64,000 bases of DNA from Agrypnia vestita. Taxonomy: Eukaryota; Arthropoda; Insecta; Trichoptera; Phryganeidae. Position 1 is the stretch's first letter, and each line of letters opens with the position of its first letter. The notes under the pieces were generated by a model. The model had not been told where the DNA came from. It saw only the letters and a list, made by a program, of their open reading frames with translations, and made no database searches. The stretch spans positions 62,001-126,000 of the forward strand of contig JADDOH010000481.1 in NCBI GenBank assembly GCA_016648135.1. Direction: 5' to 3'. Shown here piece by piece: positions 1-10,324 of this stretch. A program made the position numbers and the translations under genes.

Positions 1-336
1 ATTAAATAATTAATAACGGAAATGTGTTTTTTTAGTTATCTCCATTATTTATATGAAAAATTGACAAATTGATTCGTTCATCTCAGAATGTACTAAACGG
101 CACATTGGCTTTATTATATATACAGCGACGATATATTCCTTTTGGTTGCTATCTTTGAAGGATTTCCCTGTGGTCGCTTAACTTATAATTTCATTTCGTG
201 TTTTGTTACTCCTTATTTCGAACGATAAAAGAATCGGCGGGTTCCAGCCGGGAGCCGGGTGGAGATTTGGGAGTCGTGTAGTCGAGATCTTCGAGATGGG
301 GAGTGTCGGTTGCGAAGGACGCGCTTGCGAGCTTAC

Positions 337-3300
337 CTGCTCGGTGGCCTGCATGGTGATGAACTCCCACTTGGCCTGCAGGTTGCGGCGCAGGCCGGCC
401 AGCGCCTCGGCCTCGTAGTCCTCCAGCACGTGCCGCTGCCGGTTGCGCTTGCTCCGCTTGCACAGGTACACGGCGTACTCCACGTTGTCGGGGTGCGTGG
501 GCGGGGCCGAGCCCGCGCCGCCCCCCGCGCCGCCCGCCGCGCCGCCGCGCTGCTGCCACGGCCAGTAGTACGGCGACTGCAACACAAGACACGCCCTCAC
601 TATCCCGCATCAACCCGAGTCGGAGATCGCTTTGAGCGTTACCTAATTAACCTCTAACTACCGTAGTGATGAATTTGGTACCGTGGTGGCGTCTGGCAGA
701 CGTGATAATGGAAGGGGGATTTCTGAAAAAGTACCTCGTCTCTGCTATTTCCCGATTTCGCTAGTTATTTGAAATTAAGTTTGTTATTAAAACAAATAAA
801 ATAAAAATATTTTGTTTTTATTTTATTTGTTTTAAAAAATTTTTTTTAAAAGTTGTTTTAAAAAAAGTTGTTTTAAAAAAAAGTTGTTTAAAAAAAATAA
901 ATAAAAAAATAAAAAAAGTTTGTTATTAAAACAATAAAATAAAAATATTCATAATGTAATTACGTATACAATGTAATAACCATTGAGTGAGATCAAAATT
1001 TTCATTTTTTAGGAAGGTACCGCAACGTCTGTCATACGTCACTACGGTAGTTAAAGGTTAACTACGTTGTTTAAAACCAAATTTATTAATCAATTAGAAA
1101 GACATACAGAAAAATCAAACCAACGAAAAAATATTAGGCTGCTACCGGGATTCGAACCACGGATAACCTATTCGAGGCAGGCGCGTTTACCAATTGCACT
1201 ACAGCGGCTTCATACAATACCCCAAATATGTCGACCTTATCTGTAAGTCTCATTTATTAATTGGTTAATATATATTATTTATTTTTAGAGCAATCCACTT
1301 TTTTTGGTACAAATTACTTTGCGTAACTGCCACTAGGGAGCGCCAGAATTAACCGCTTTAATTCATTTTTAATTTTTGGACACATTTTGGGGTATTAAAA
1401 GCAAAGGCAGCAATATCCAAAAAAAATCAATTTAATGCAGTCATCAAGAATTAATTTAGAATGTACTGAATTCCATATTTTGTAGGAAATATTGCCTATA
1501 AAATAGGAAACATGATATTTTCAGAATTAAGTGCATTCTAAATTAGTAATCCTCGTTGACTGCATTCAAAGCATTTTTTAAATTTTTTGGATACTGCTGC
1601 CTTTGCTTTTATACCCCACATATTATATTATATTAAAGAACACATTCTTATTGTGAAGTTGCAATTTTTCTAAACAAACTTCGGTGAAATTTAAAACCAA
1701 ATTTATTCATCAATTAGAAAGACACACAGAAAAATCAAATCAACGAAAAAATACTCCATCCTTCTCGCTGAAATATTCAGACACAGGTACCAACTTTTCC
1801 GTGGAAATTTAATTATGCTCAAATAATTTTTAACACAGAATGTGTAATAGGAACACAAACATTAATTATTTATATTCAACGAATGTCGGACTGATGGCAC
1901 TCTACTGCGGTACTTAAATATTTATCATAATTGTGAAGGTACTTTCACATTACTAAACATCATCAAAAAGCGGACAAAGTCCCTTCAAAGACTTCCCTTA
2001 TTATTTAAAAAAATAATAAGGGAAGCTTCGTTAGAAAAGCCAGAAAATATTTCAGTTAAAATGGAAATGTTTTCGAGAAACTTGACCGAATAAATATTCG
2101 GACTTTTATGATTCAATTTGGACTAAATTGGCAAGTGGCGTAGAGACGTGGAAAGTGCATTCGACGATTTCCGGCTGCTTCGTAATCAAATTTCTAAAGG
2201 CGCGGAAATTCAATTTCCAGGAGAGCAGTCTCTTCTTCCTCACCACCATCCTGTCCTAATTTCCTGCATCTCGAGATGTGTGGAACCAATTTGTTATTAA
2301 ATTAGAATTTTTATTACAATTTCTTAAAATTACGATGCATCAAACGGCTTTTTTGTGTTACCTGGAACCTGTAAAGCGAAGAGTCGTCCTTGATGACGAG
2401 GGTCTTGCTGTCGTTGACAGGGAAGAAGTAGCCATATTGGCAGAGCTGGTTACCGAGGTTGAGCGCCTCTAGTGACAAAAAATGAAAACACACATTAATA
2501 GAGCGATTACAAAAAAAGTTCGATGGCGATCAAATAAAGGATCGCATAAAAAAAGAAGGAAAACTCTTATATAAAATATTTTACAAGAGTCTCGTTACAA
2601 TAAAATATAATCCAACAGTGTGTGAAGTTTTCTTTATTATATTTAAATGAATTGAATTGTAAAACACTGTTTTTTTCACTATATATTTTATTTAAATGTT
2701 AAAACATTTTCGATATCTCTCATTATAAATAACAAATATTCAATTTAAAATATATTTTAATTTACTTTGTAATACACATATTGTGTGTTGACACACACAA
2801 TATATGAGTTATTAAATTACTACTATAGTTTCGAGAGGAGCAGTCCCTCTCATCATCAGGTATAGATAGTAACTAACTTAAATACAAAATTTATCAATCT
2901 AATCGTGTAGGTCAGGGGGGCGCGCGGTGGGGAAGGGTATTTTTTCCCCGAACAGCTCTAGAAGTGGTGAAGTGGACTGAAATGTGATATTATTTATTAA
3001 TGTGTTTCTAGAATTCAAATTTTTTAGGATTTCAACGGTTTCCAAACTATTCATTATCCATCGTCTATGAGGAACCGAGTGGAGTAATTTAAATTTATGA
3101 CTATCGAATGAATGATTAGTGTTAATTATATGATTGGCAAATTCGGAGAAATTGTTATTTTTTAATCAGCGGCGATGTTCTTTTAAGCGTGTATTTAAGT
3201 TTCTAATGGTTTGGCCTATATATTTTTATCATAAGTCTCCGCAAGTTATTTCATATATCCCACTTTTTTCCAACATACCTATTTTTGTTTTTGAATTTAG

Positions 3301-4821
3301 AAGAATTTTACCAATATTATTATTTGTGTGATATAATAATATTGTGTATGTGTATTACAAAGTAAAGTAAAACATATTTTAAATTATAATGTTGCACCAT
3401 GAAGTATCTGCCAAATCTTTCAACAATAACAAATATTCTCGAGAACGTTTTAAAATTTAAATAAAATATATAATGGAAAAAAACAGTGTTTTTCAATTCT
3501 GTTCATATTCAATATATAAAAAATGAATTTCCACAAACTTTCACAAAAAAACTTTGAACATTTTCTTCACTATATTTTTGAAGTAAATTTTAAAGTTAAT
3601 AGATTTCTCGAGTCCCTCGAATGAGTGTGGTGATTTTTGGGAAATTCAGACGTGTAATCTTCTGGAGGGCTATGTAAGCTCCAGGTTGAGGAAATTAGTG
3701 AATTCAACTACCTCTATGTAATATTTGGAAGTCAACCGATATGGATATGTCAACAGGGGGCCCAAAAATATTGAAAACCTCAGAACGTGAGGAATTGATG
3801 ATGGATGTATAGACCAGTCCAAATTGAAATGCAACATTTTAAGTAGTGGCAGCATTACTAAACTAGCCATACAAAGACGATTGAGTTGAAAACAAATAGC
3901 TTAGACGAGGAACACAGGAATAACATCATGCATTGAAAAATTAGAATACCACTCGATGGTTAAAAAAAGAACAATGGTGATCAGAATCTCAGAAAGGTAA
4001 AATAATGAAGCGGGAATTGTTTAGTAAATAATTTGTTGGGTAATCATTTAGTAAAAATTTAATTAAACGAATTAACTTAGTTTATCACCACTTAATTTTT
4101 GATAAGAACCAACCGGTTTCGGAAACAACGTTCCTTCGTCAGAGTATACTTAATACTAATTAAACTTTACAAATTGTGAACAGGCATACCTCGGTGTCAA
4201 GTGTCCAAATGGGGGTAAACAGTGGGGGGTGCGAAAAAAACAGGTGATAGGGTGAAGGGGAACATATACAAAATAGAACTGTAAGTCAGATTTTTTTGGT
4301 TATTCATAATACATTCATTATTATTTATGAATTTCTTAATTTCAAGAAGCTTCTTAGAAGCATTAAAGGCTTAGGGCTTCTTAGAGGCTTAGGACTCCTT
4401 GAAGCCCTAGAATTTAAGAAATCCTTTAATAATAATGAATGTATTGTGAATAACCAAAAAAATCTAACTTACAGTCCTATCTTGAATACCAATGTTCCCT
4501 TTCACGCAATCACCTGTTTCTTTCGCACCCCCCACTATTTACCCCCATTTGGACACTTGATAGTCTTGAAACCGAGGTATGGCTGTTCATAATTTGTAAA
4601 GTTTAATTAATATTAAGTATACCCTGACGAAGGAACTGTTGTTTCCGAAACCGGTTGGTTTTTACCAAAAATCAAGTGGTGATAAAGTAAGTTAATTCCT
4701 TAAATTATATTCATAATGAATACCCACAAAGTAATAGCAAAATACAATAGTATAGTAAAAATCTAATCACCTGACTCCTCGATGCCAAACCGCTCCATCA
4801 ACCACTCGATGAGATCGTAGC
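337..4821 (-). CDS. R7-family RGS protein (RGS7/RGS9-like), three internal exons, partial
   Basis: R7 RGS proteins are GTPase-activating proteins for Gi/o alpha subunits that work with Gbeta5 and a membrane anchor, mainly in neurons. Transcribed right to left, exons are 4771-4821, 2362-2468 and 337-576, each with AG acceptor and GT donor and matching phases (1, then 0). The joined peptide begins [17 protein letters not shown], continues [16 protein letters not shown] and [10 protein letters not shown], then [26 protein letters not shown] and [12 protein letters not shown]. This follows the DEP and DHEX region of vertebrate RGS7/RGS9: the DEP end, the YRFQTPYFWP-like junction and the YAVYLCKR motif. 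The RGS7-like part is YAVYLCKR; the [10 protein letters not shown] part is nearer RGS9, so the orthologue is left open. A Gly/Ala-rich insert of about 16 residues lies between YWPWQQ and PDNVEYAVY. The GGL and RGS domains lie beyond the left edge. N-terminal DEP exons should lie to the right of 4821 but were not found. Very sure of the family. Confidence 0.9.
645..1062. mobile_element. Fold-back MITE with AT-rich centre (RGS intron)
   Basis: Inverted ends of about 50 bp, with motifs CTACCGTAGTGA and TTAACCTYTAACTACC, flank about 300 bp of A/T-rich low-complexity sequence (runs of TTTTATTTTATTTG and AAAAAAGTTG). No coding capacity. Superfamily not assigned. Confidence 0.6.
1142..1212 (-). other. 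tRNA-like sequence (pseudo-tRNA or SINE head)
   Basis: Read on the minus strand it starts GCCGCTG, has a D-loop-like AATTGGTAAA, an anticodon-like arm with TCG in the loop, a T-loop GGTTCGAATCC and ends TAGCAGC, which pairs with the first bases apart from one mismatch. The T stem pairs poorly and loop position 33 is C rather than U. A working tRNA is therefore unlikely; a tRNA-derived repeat or decayed tRNA is favoured. Confidence 0.5.
1389..1617. mobile_element. Fold-back MITE
   Basis: An inverted repeat runs from GGGGTATTAAAAGCAAAGGC at the left to its complement GCCTTTGCTTTTATACCCC at the right, with arms of nearly 100 bp. A decayed relative with the same TTTGCTTTTATAYCCCACAT end is at 56250-56405. 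Confidence 0.7.
2278..2361. other. RGS intron sequence; nothing recognisable
   Basis: Together with 1760-2270 this is AT-rich intron. The only structure seen is a short perfect hairpin at 1987-2023 (arms CTTCCCTTATTATTT and its complement). No gene or known repeat recognised. Confidence 0.4.
2655..3505 (-). mobile_element. Penelope-like element fragment with GIY-YIG domain remnant
   Basis: Minus-strand translation between about 3290 and 2940 gives [10 protein letters not shown], then [17 protein letters not shown] and [12 protein letters not shown]. This is the GIY-YIG endonuclease order (GIY, YIGQT, R..EH) of PLEs, with in-frame stops. The fragment is flanked by inverted copies of a terminal sequence at 2655-2780 and 3350-3505 and carries a hammerhead-like core at 2818-2862. 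It is a dead copy in an RGS intron. Confidence 0.8.
2818..2862 (-). ncRNA. Hammerhead ribozyme motif (PLE type, short stem III)
   Basis: Minus strand: stem I UAC, core CUGAUGA, stem II GAGAGG-loop-CCUCUC (six pairs), GAA, stem III as the palindrome ACUAUAGU, cleavage-site base A, then stem I strand GUA. All conserved hammerhead core bases are present. PLE hammerheads of this kind are known to act as dimers because stem III is too short to close on itself. Confidence 0.7.
4078..4697. mobile_element. 620-bp palindrome made of two head-to-head PLE-type termini
   Basis: The two halves are near-perfect reverse complements centred near 4385, starting and ending with a TTTATCACCACTT-type sequence. 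Each arm carries a hammerhead-like motif with CUGACGA and GAAACCGGU: minus strand at about 4106-4147 and plus strand at 4621-4659. No coding remnant inside. The layout fits fused PLE terminal repeats. Confidence 0.65.
4621..4659 (+). ncRNA. Hammerhead ribozyme motif (PLE type)
   Basis: Stem I ACC/GGU, core CUGACGA, stem II with GGAA/UUCC arms, GAA, palindromic stem III ACCGGU and cleavage-site base U. The mirror copy on the minus strand lies at about 4106-4147. Confidence 0.6.
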
Positions 4822-4921
4822 CTGAAATGAAAATAAGAAATTAGTATTTTCGTACGAGGTAGTTTTCAAGGACCAAAACAAATTTCGTGTCAAGGAAGGG
4901 AGAATGTTTCGCAAATTCTTT

Positions 4922-5383
4922 GCTATAGACGTACCACTATAACTTGGCGTGCGAGGGAGGGCGTCGCTGTCGCGTAACAGAAGTTGTCAGGGTGTAAATT
5001 TATTACACAATACATAATGTACAGGATGTCCGGTGACCGATGAGGATGAATACAGAAATTTGGTTGGGCAGCACTAAAGAAACCATGCAGTAATGGCCGC
5101 CGTTCTATCTGTCAAACTGTCAGACGGTAATATCGGTCCATTATTCGCCTTTTCAGCTTCGCAAAACTTTAATACTTCGTTGGCAATTGTTCTTGCACCA
5201 TCCCGGACTGTTTAGGACGTTTGGACATAATAATTCAGTGTATATTGGTAATCAAGATGTCACAGCTCCCGACCAAATACAAAATTGAACTAAATGACAG
5301 GGCGAGAGGTTACCGCCGGGTGCGGGCGGGGCGGGTTTTAGTTCAAAATTCGCCGCACGCCAAATTACGTTGGGCAAGCAATA
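4922..5383. mobile_element. Non-autonomous DNA element, copy 1 of 3
   Basis: About 460 bp with imperfect inverted ends: TATAACTTGGCGTGCG at the left, and CGCACGCCAAATTACG, its rough complement, at the right. Other copies are at 26135-26599 and 56826-57285. Short open frames inside (around 5221-5433) are not conserved between copies, so they are taken as chance. Confidence 0.65.
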
Positions 5384-5599
5384 ACATGATACCCGCCAGC
5401 ATCGCTAGTCAGGAGCGTCTGGCGGTCCATTGAGTTGGAGATAAGCCTTTGGTCTGGCCTTCCACGGACCTGATCACTTCGGAACATGATCGTCTCTGGG
5501 GGCGATATGTTTTTATGTTCAATTACATCTTTTTCTATTTTTGATGTCTATAGCTAGTTATAGTTATAGTTAATTGTGTGGTTGAACATAATTTTTTTT

Positions 5600-5775
5600 T
5601 TTTAAATAGAGATGCGAACACGGAATACGTGTCATATCAATATTCTTACTATTTTCAAACTAAGCTAAACGCTTGTGCTACGAAAATAGGACTAACTTGC
5701 TGGTCTGGAGTGAGGTTCGGACCCCCGACCTTTGGATCACGAGGCGAGAGTCCTAACCACAAGACCAACAAGCTA
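5600..5775 (-). mobile_element. tRNA-derived SINE, copy 1
   Basis: On the minus strand the head has a box-A-like GTGGTTAGGACTCTCGCC and a box-B-like GGGGGTCCGAACC, followed by a body shared with 54105-54275 (CTATTTTCAAACTAAGC on the plus strand). This is the organisation of a tRNA-derived SINE. Confidence 0.6.
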
Positions 5776-5831
5776 CTCAACTACCTAATTAATTAAATAC
5801 TTTGTATTAACTACCTGGAGTAATTTATTTA

Positions 5832-5868
5832 TACTGGTTTCGATACCACTGTAACTTCATCAGCGGAC
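5832..5868 (-). ncRNA. Hammerhead-like motif, partial
   Basis: Minus strand CUGAUGA, an imperfect stem II (AGUUAC/GGUAUC), GAAA and a stem-III-like ACCAGU. Stem I does not pair well, so this is a decayed PLE terminus. Confidence 0.45.
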
Positions 5869-5969
5869 ACATACTAACCATCCATTGTTTATTTTAGTAA
5901 ACCAATTAATTTTGCACGAGGGTGTGGCTACAGTTATGGGGGGGGGGTAATTGACAATAATAATTGATA

Positions 5970-6100
5970 GTCCAGCAAGCAGGAAGAACCTAGATGCGAA
6001 TGGGGAGAAACAGAGACGAGTGGAAAAAAATGGAAGAGGCCTACATCCAGCAGTGGAGGGAAAAAGGCTGAGGAAGAAGAAGAAGAAGAAGAAGAATTGA
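5970..6100 (+). mobile_element. LINE 3' end (AYIQQW family) with GAA repeat tail
   Basis: Plus-strand translation MEEAYIQQWREKG followed by a stop matches the C-terminus of the LINE at 60440-60865. The tail is a (GAA)n microsatellite at about 6072-6097. Confidence 0.65.
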
Positions 6101-6239
6101 CAAGTATACAGCGAATTGGGGAATATATCACGTAACGAGCTATTCATAAAATTTAACTGGTTATTAATTATATTTATTGTCTTTAGTGTTCAGGTATTTC
6201 TTGATTTCTAATATTTCCAAACTAAAGTCTCTATTTTCT

Positions 6240-6430
6240 GGTTTGTGTCTCGTGGGGTGGTATAACGTGCTTTTACGACTTTTCCGGCCGACGTTTCGGA
6301 TCCCATTGCAGGGTCCATCATCAGAGCTGATGTGTTGTGAGTGTTGGTGTTGTGGTTAAGTATCGGCTTGCAATACCGTCTCGAAAGCAGGATTGTCGTA
6401 AAAACACGGCATAATACCTCACAAGACACA
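6240..6430 (-). mobile_element. PLE terminal repeat with hammerhead-like motif (family of 33285-34385)
   Basis: Minus strand has CUGAUGA, a stem II built on GGACCC/GGGAUCC, GAAACGU and then C at the cleavage position. The sequence from TTTCGGATCCCATTGCAG onward on the plus strand is shared with the PLE at 33285-34385. Confidence 0.65.
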
Positions 6431-6542
6431 ATCCAGAAGATTCTGAGTGGCCGTGTAAAAATAGGTAAATAAACCCTAATACATTCTTAAAGACTCTATT
6501 ATTCACATGGCAGAGAGAATAGAGCGCCACACTCTTCTGTCC

Positions 6543-6790
6543 TGACATACAAATCATGCCTCATCCACATTCATACATCTACGAATACAAGCTAGCCGGT
6601 TGTTGAGGCTTCTAACGGGACCATCTTCCAGTATCTGGTTGATCTGGTCATGCCACGTCTTCCGCGGTCGCCCTCTCTTTCTGGAGCCACCAACACTTGC
6701 ATTATGTATCTTTCTTACCATTCTTTCCTTGTTCATTCGCTCAACATGCCCAAACCATCTGAGCGACCCTTTTTTAATTCCATTAATTAT
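6543..6790 (-). mobile_element. LINE 3' fragment, GRPRKTW family
   Basis: Minus-strand peptide contains KERMVRKIHNAS, KRGRPRKTWHDQINQILED and RRCMNVDEA, the C-terminal tail of a non-LTR retrotransposon also seen at 12340-12545, 14840-15725, 17340-17525 and 21845-22200. Confidence 0.8.
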
Positions 6791-6984
6791 GCTAAGATCA
6801 GCTTTACATTCATTCCTAATATATGCATTCTTTACTCCGTCATACGTTTAACGTCTTCTTCTAATACTATATTTTTCTTTTTTATGAAAAACATAAGATT
6901 TAAAAGAATACCTTTACCTTTAACTTTATTATTGTAACTTTTAACTGTATTTTTATTTTAACTGTCTTATGTTATTTAAAAAAA

Positions 6985-7062
6985 AAATATTCTGTATATT
7001 GTAAAAGCCCATAAGGGCGTTAAATAAATAAATAAATAAAAAAATAAATAAATATAAGATTT
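6985..7062 (+). repeat. LINE-type 3' tail with TAAA repeats
   Basis: GTAAAAGCCCATAAGGGCG is followed by about ten TAAA-type units. This resembles the 3' ends of insect non-LTR elements. A run of three TTAGG units follows at about 7097-7110. Confidence 0.5.
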
Positions 7063-7219
7063 TTCAATTCTTCAAAAGAAAGGCTAGCCGAAAGGTTAGG
7101 TTAGGTTAGGAAAGATAGGGAGTTGTTGTAACTAATCTCGGTAACTTTACTTACAAGTTGCTGCACGATTCCGCATTATACTTTTTAGTCCCCTGGGACG
7201 GATAATCCGCCAATTTTGT

Positions 7220-7545
7220 ATTTTGTCAAACACAAAACCGTTCGGTAAACATTTGGAACAGTTTTGTTCGCGCGCCGCGATAAAAGGCGCGCGGCTTCAA
7301 ATACCGAATGCGTTCGCCGAATGTGTTCGCGCCGCGGCGGAGTTTTACTTTTCGCTAACCGAACAGTATTCTGTTTACTGTTCGCTGACCGAACATTGTG
7401 TCACTGAATACGGACAACATTATCATCCGTTTGACATTTTAACACTCGATCGTCCGCCCGACATTTTCAAATATTGTTTACCTGTTCAAAGCTTTTTTGT
7501 GAAACGTTGTGGAAATTCATTTTTAGTATGTTATATATGAATCGA
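7220..7545. other. Unassigned GC-rich stretch
   Basis: GC-rich against its surroundings, with an inverted repeat GCGCGCC...GGCGCGC at about 7270-7292 and repeated CCGAACA words. An open frame of 105 codons exists (7223-7540, plus) but shows no domain, splice context or known family. Treated as non-coding repeat sequence. Confidence 0.35.
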
Positions 7546-7654
7546 ATTGAAAAACATTGTTTTTTTTCCGCTGTATATTTAATTTAATTGTTGAAACGTT
7601 TTCGGGATCACTCGCATTATCAGTAACAAGTTTTCAACTGCATTAAAAATATAT

Positions 7655-8206
7655 ATACAGGGTTATTCGGAAAACATTAATAACCTCGCAGGGCTATATT
7701 CCTGCCTTGATTATGAGTCGAAAATGTTCAAGCTATTATGACCTAACATCAATAGTTAAGGAGATACGCGACATCAAAGTTTGCATTTTTTTTCAATATT
7801 TTTGACTTATTGTTTGTAAAACGTTGGACTATCATTACAGTAACTCATATCGATTACGAAAAATTCATTCGTTTCAATACAAGTTAAATAAAATGATAAA
7901 AACCCTGAAAAATTCCAATTGGAATGTTTTCCAATTGGAATTCAAAGGTTTTTTTTTATTTGACTTGTATTAAAGGGAATGAATTTTTCATATTCGATAT
8001 ATGTTATTGTAATGATAGTCCAATGTTTTACAAAAAATAAGTCAGAAATATTGAAAAAAAAAATTGCAAACTTTCATGTCGCGTATCTCCTTAACTATTG
8101 GTATTAGGTCATAATAGCTTGAACATTTTCAACTCATAATCAAGGAAAGAATATAGTCCTGCAAGGTTATTAATGTTTTATAAATAACCCTGTATATACG
8201 TTTGTG
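7655..8206. mobile_element. Fold-back MITE of about 550 bp
   Basis: Ends are ACAGGGTTATTCGG at the left and the complement AATAACCCTGT at the right. The arms pair over most of the length, with the centre at about 7930 (CCAATTGGAATGTTTTCCAATTGG region). Related copies are at 27617-27953 and, as a fragment, 32035-32140. Confidence 0.75.
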
Positions 8207-8207
8207 T

Positions 8208-8870
8208 CCTGACGAAAGAGCCATGGGCTCTGAAACATGTTGATATTTTCAATAAAAAAGTGGTGAAAACTAAGTTTATTTTTATTAATTATATTAATAA
8301 TGTCACCACAAAATTATTTTGCTGTTTTTGAAGAAGAAGAAACTAAAAACAGTATTACAGGTATTGCGTATATGTAATGGTTGTGAGGATAGGGGGCGGG
8401 ATAGATAGAATGGATAAGAGTGGGGAGATTACGGGTGTTATTTGGATATTGTTTTGTGAAATGGGATGATTAGAAGAGATACGTATAATTGTATCAGAGT
8501 AAATATCTTTACGGAAAATGTCGAATTCTATTTTATTATTACAAATGAATAAGGTTAAGTCTAAAAAAATTATCTTAGAATCTACTCCAATTTCCGAAGT
8601 AAATTTAACATTATTATGAATTTTGTTCAAAAAGTTTAAAAGGTTTTTAGTTGTCTCTCTGTACCCGTCCAAATACAAAGAATGTCGTCTACATATCTTT
8701 TCCAAAAATGTAAATATTATAATAAGAAGGCGGAGCTATTAAAGATTTTATTTTCTAAATGATTTTAAAATATATCCGCTAATAACCTAAAAAAAAATTT
8801 AGTACATAAAATATCCTGAGGGAGAGAGCTTGGCTCTTGAAACAAGTAGATATAATAAAAATTATCTGTG
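8208..8870 (-). mobile_element. Penelope-like element fragment: RT C-terminus between two hammerhead-bearing termini
   Basis: Minus strand 8705-8355 reads FLNKIHNNVKFTSEIG, IIFLDLTLFICNNKIEF and SSNHPISQNN. This is the PLE reverse transcriptase stretch after the catalytic site (FLN.IH..IKFT.E, FLDL). It is flanked by direct terminal copies at 8208-8262 and about 8810-8870, each with a hammerhead-like core on the plus strand. Confidence 0.75.
8212..8254 (+). ncRNA. Hammerhead ribozyme motif (PLE type)
   Basis: Stem I UGUC/GAUA, core CUGACGA, stem II AGAGC-loop-GCUCU (five pairs), GAA, palindromic stem III ACAUGU and cleavage-site base U. The downstream copy near 8815 keeps stem I and stem II but has lost the core (CUGAGGG). 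Confidence 0.65.
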
Positions 8871-8871
8871 G

Positions 8872-9288
8872 TAAAAACAAAGTTCAAATTTTTTATTTAT
8901 ATAGTTAAAAAATAAGTTAAAATCACTGTATTTATAAAATATGTTTTCGTCATTTATTAATTAATTACTATTCATTTCTTATACAGAACTTTTACTAGGC
9001 ATAGTATGTCCATTAAATACTGCATCGTGTGTTTGATATATTTAATTTGTATATGTATTTTTTAGTGTGAATCTTACCATTTAAAAGATGAAGTAATTTG
9101 TAACGTCAAGAAGAAATTATTTAAACGTAGCAAATTGAAACAATATAGAAGATAGAAAGTGGCTTGAAAGGACAGGTACAAATGAGCGGTGTATATTTAT
9201 TTAATAGAGAATATTAAAATTTTCTATTGATTTTTTCAAGGATGAAAAATGAACTCAAATCGTCGTGTACTTAAAAAATAAATCTCTC
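8872..9288. other. AT-rich intergenic stretch
   Basis: No gene or known repeat recognised. Together with 10050-10320 and 11310-11520 this is low-complexity AT-rich DNA. Confidence 0.4.
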
Positions 9289-9289
9289 C

Positions 9290-9760
9290 CTAATATGGAG
9301 ACAATATATTTAAGCCACGTTCTATTTTTACTCCCTTTATATTAATTCGTGGCGTCTGCTTGTCTTCTTGTCTGACGTGCTTGTCTGACTTGTTCGTGCT
9401 TCTTGTCTGACGAAAAAACTTTAGATCCATTTTAAACCACTTTCCCGTGATCCAATCGAGCTGAAACTTTGCAAGCAGACTCGTTGCGACAAGAAGATCT
9501 ATCAAATTTTCGTTAAAAAAATTAATAAATTTTTGGATTTATCAAATTTTTAATCGTTTTTTCATACAACTTACTAAGTTGTATGAAAATATAAAAACCC
9601 GATTATAGTATAATTTTGGATTTTTGGAAATTTTTTATTACTCTCTTTCGTAGCGTCGCCCGACCGAAGCCCAACGCGTAGGTTAAGCGAAAAAAAAAAG
9701 TTTCAACTAATAAATGAGAAAGGGAGTATAATAAAAACTTGTTTTTTATGGGTTACTTTT
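9290..9760. repeat. Dispersed repeat family R2, copy 1 of 3
   Basis: Shares with 27035-27570 and 59185-59525 the words GATCCAATCGAGCTGAAACTT (reverse orientation elsewhere), an AAAGGGAGTATAATAAAAA end and a CGTAGCGTCGCCCG core. No coding capacity seen; class unknown. Confidence 0.6.
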
Positions 9761-9969
9761 TTTAAATTTATTAAAGTAAGTGTCTATTATTTACATACTC
9801 CAGTAAATGTAAAACTCGGTGTAATTAGAAAATAAAACCACTTGATACAAAGGTTTCATAAAACGCATTTGGACCCGAGCCCGCACCAATTATCTAATTT
9901 ATTTTGGCTTCTGGAATAGATACAGCCTAAAAGTTTGTCGGTTCGCCTGCCCTGGTTGCCTGGTAGCCG

Positions 9970-10045
9970 GTATATATATATATATGTATATATATATCTA
10001 TATATATTATAGATATATTTCTCTATATATATAAATTATTTTTCC
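9970..10045. repeat. TA dinucleotide microsatellite
   Basis: Imperfect (TA)n with interspersed TG and TC. Confidence 0.8.
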
Positions 10046-10324
10046 GTCGTTGTATATATATTCAGCCTTGTGCCTTTTAATCATTCTCAGATGAACTGAA
10101 TCATATGTCAATTTTTCATATAAATAATAGAGATATACTAAAAACTTGCCGTTCAACTGGCACGATCTGCCCCGTAATTATTGTAAATATGTTTTATAAT
10201 CTATCTGTGCCATTATTTTTTAAAACAGTTTCATTCGTTTATTAATCAGATTCAATAGATTGATTAGTATTTCTACTTTTAAGTAGGTAACAGAAAGATG
10301 ATGGAATAACAAGAGGATAGCATT

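Larger units (their letters stand above)
1073..1755. repeat. Direct repeat of about 63 bp flanking a tRNA-like sequence and a fold-back MITE
   Basis: The stretch at 1073-1135 recurs at 1692-1755 with few changes (shared words AAATTTATT, TCAATTAGAAAGACA and ACAGAAAAATCAAA). The interval holds the tRNA-like sequence and a palindromic element. This looks like a duplicated or split dispersed repeat. Confidence 0.6.

Noticed and set aside
178..657. Several overlapping open frames on both strands in the GC-rich block at 200-650
   Set aside because: Only the minus-strand frame between splice sites at 337 and 576 matches a protein family; the others are shadows produced by high GC content.
1142..1212. 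Functional tRNA gene
   Set aside because: T stem mispaired, C at position 33 and an acceptor mismatch; it lies inside a repeat.
5860..6147. Open frames with long Phe or Ser runs on the minus strand
   Set aside because: They are the reverse of the LINE tail and its GAA microsatellite.
7223..7540. 105-codon open frame
   Set aside because: No domain, no splice context, GC-rich repeat-like sequence.
8355..8705. Host gene
   Set aside because: Matches the C-terminal part of Penelope-like reverse transcriptase and lies between PLE termini.
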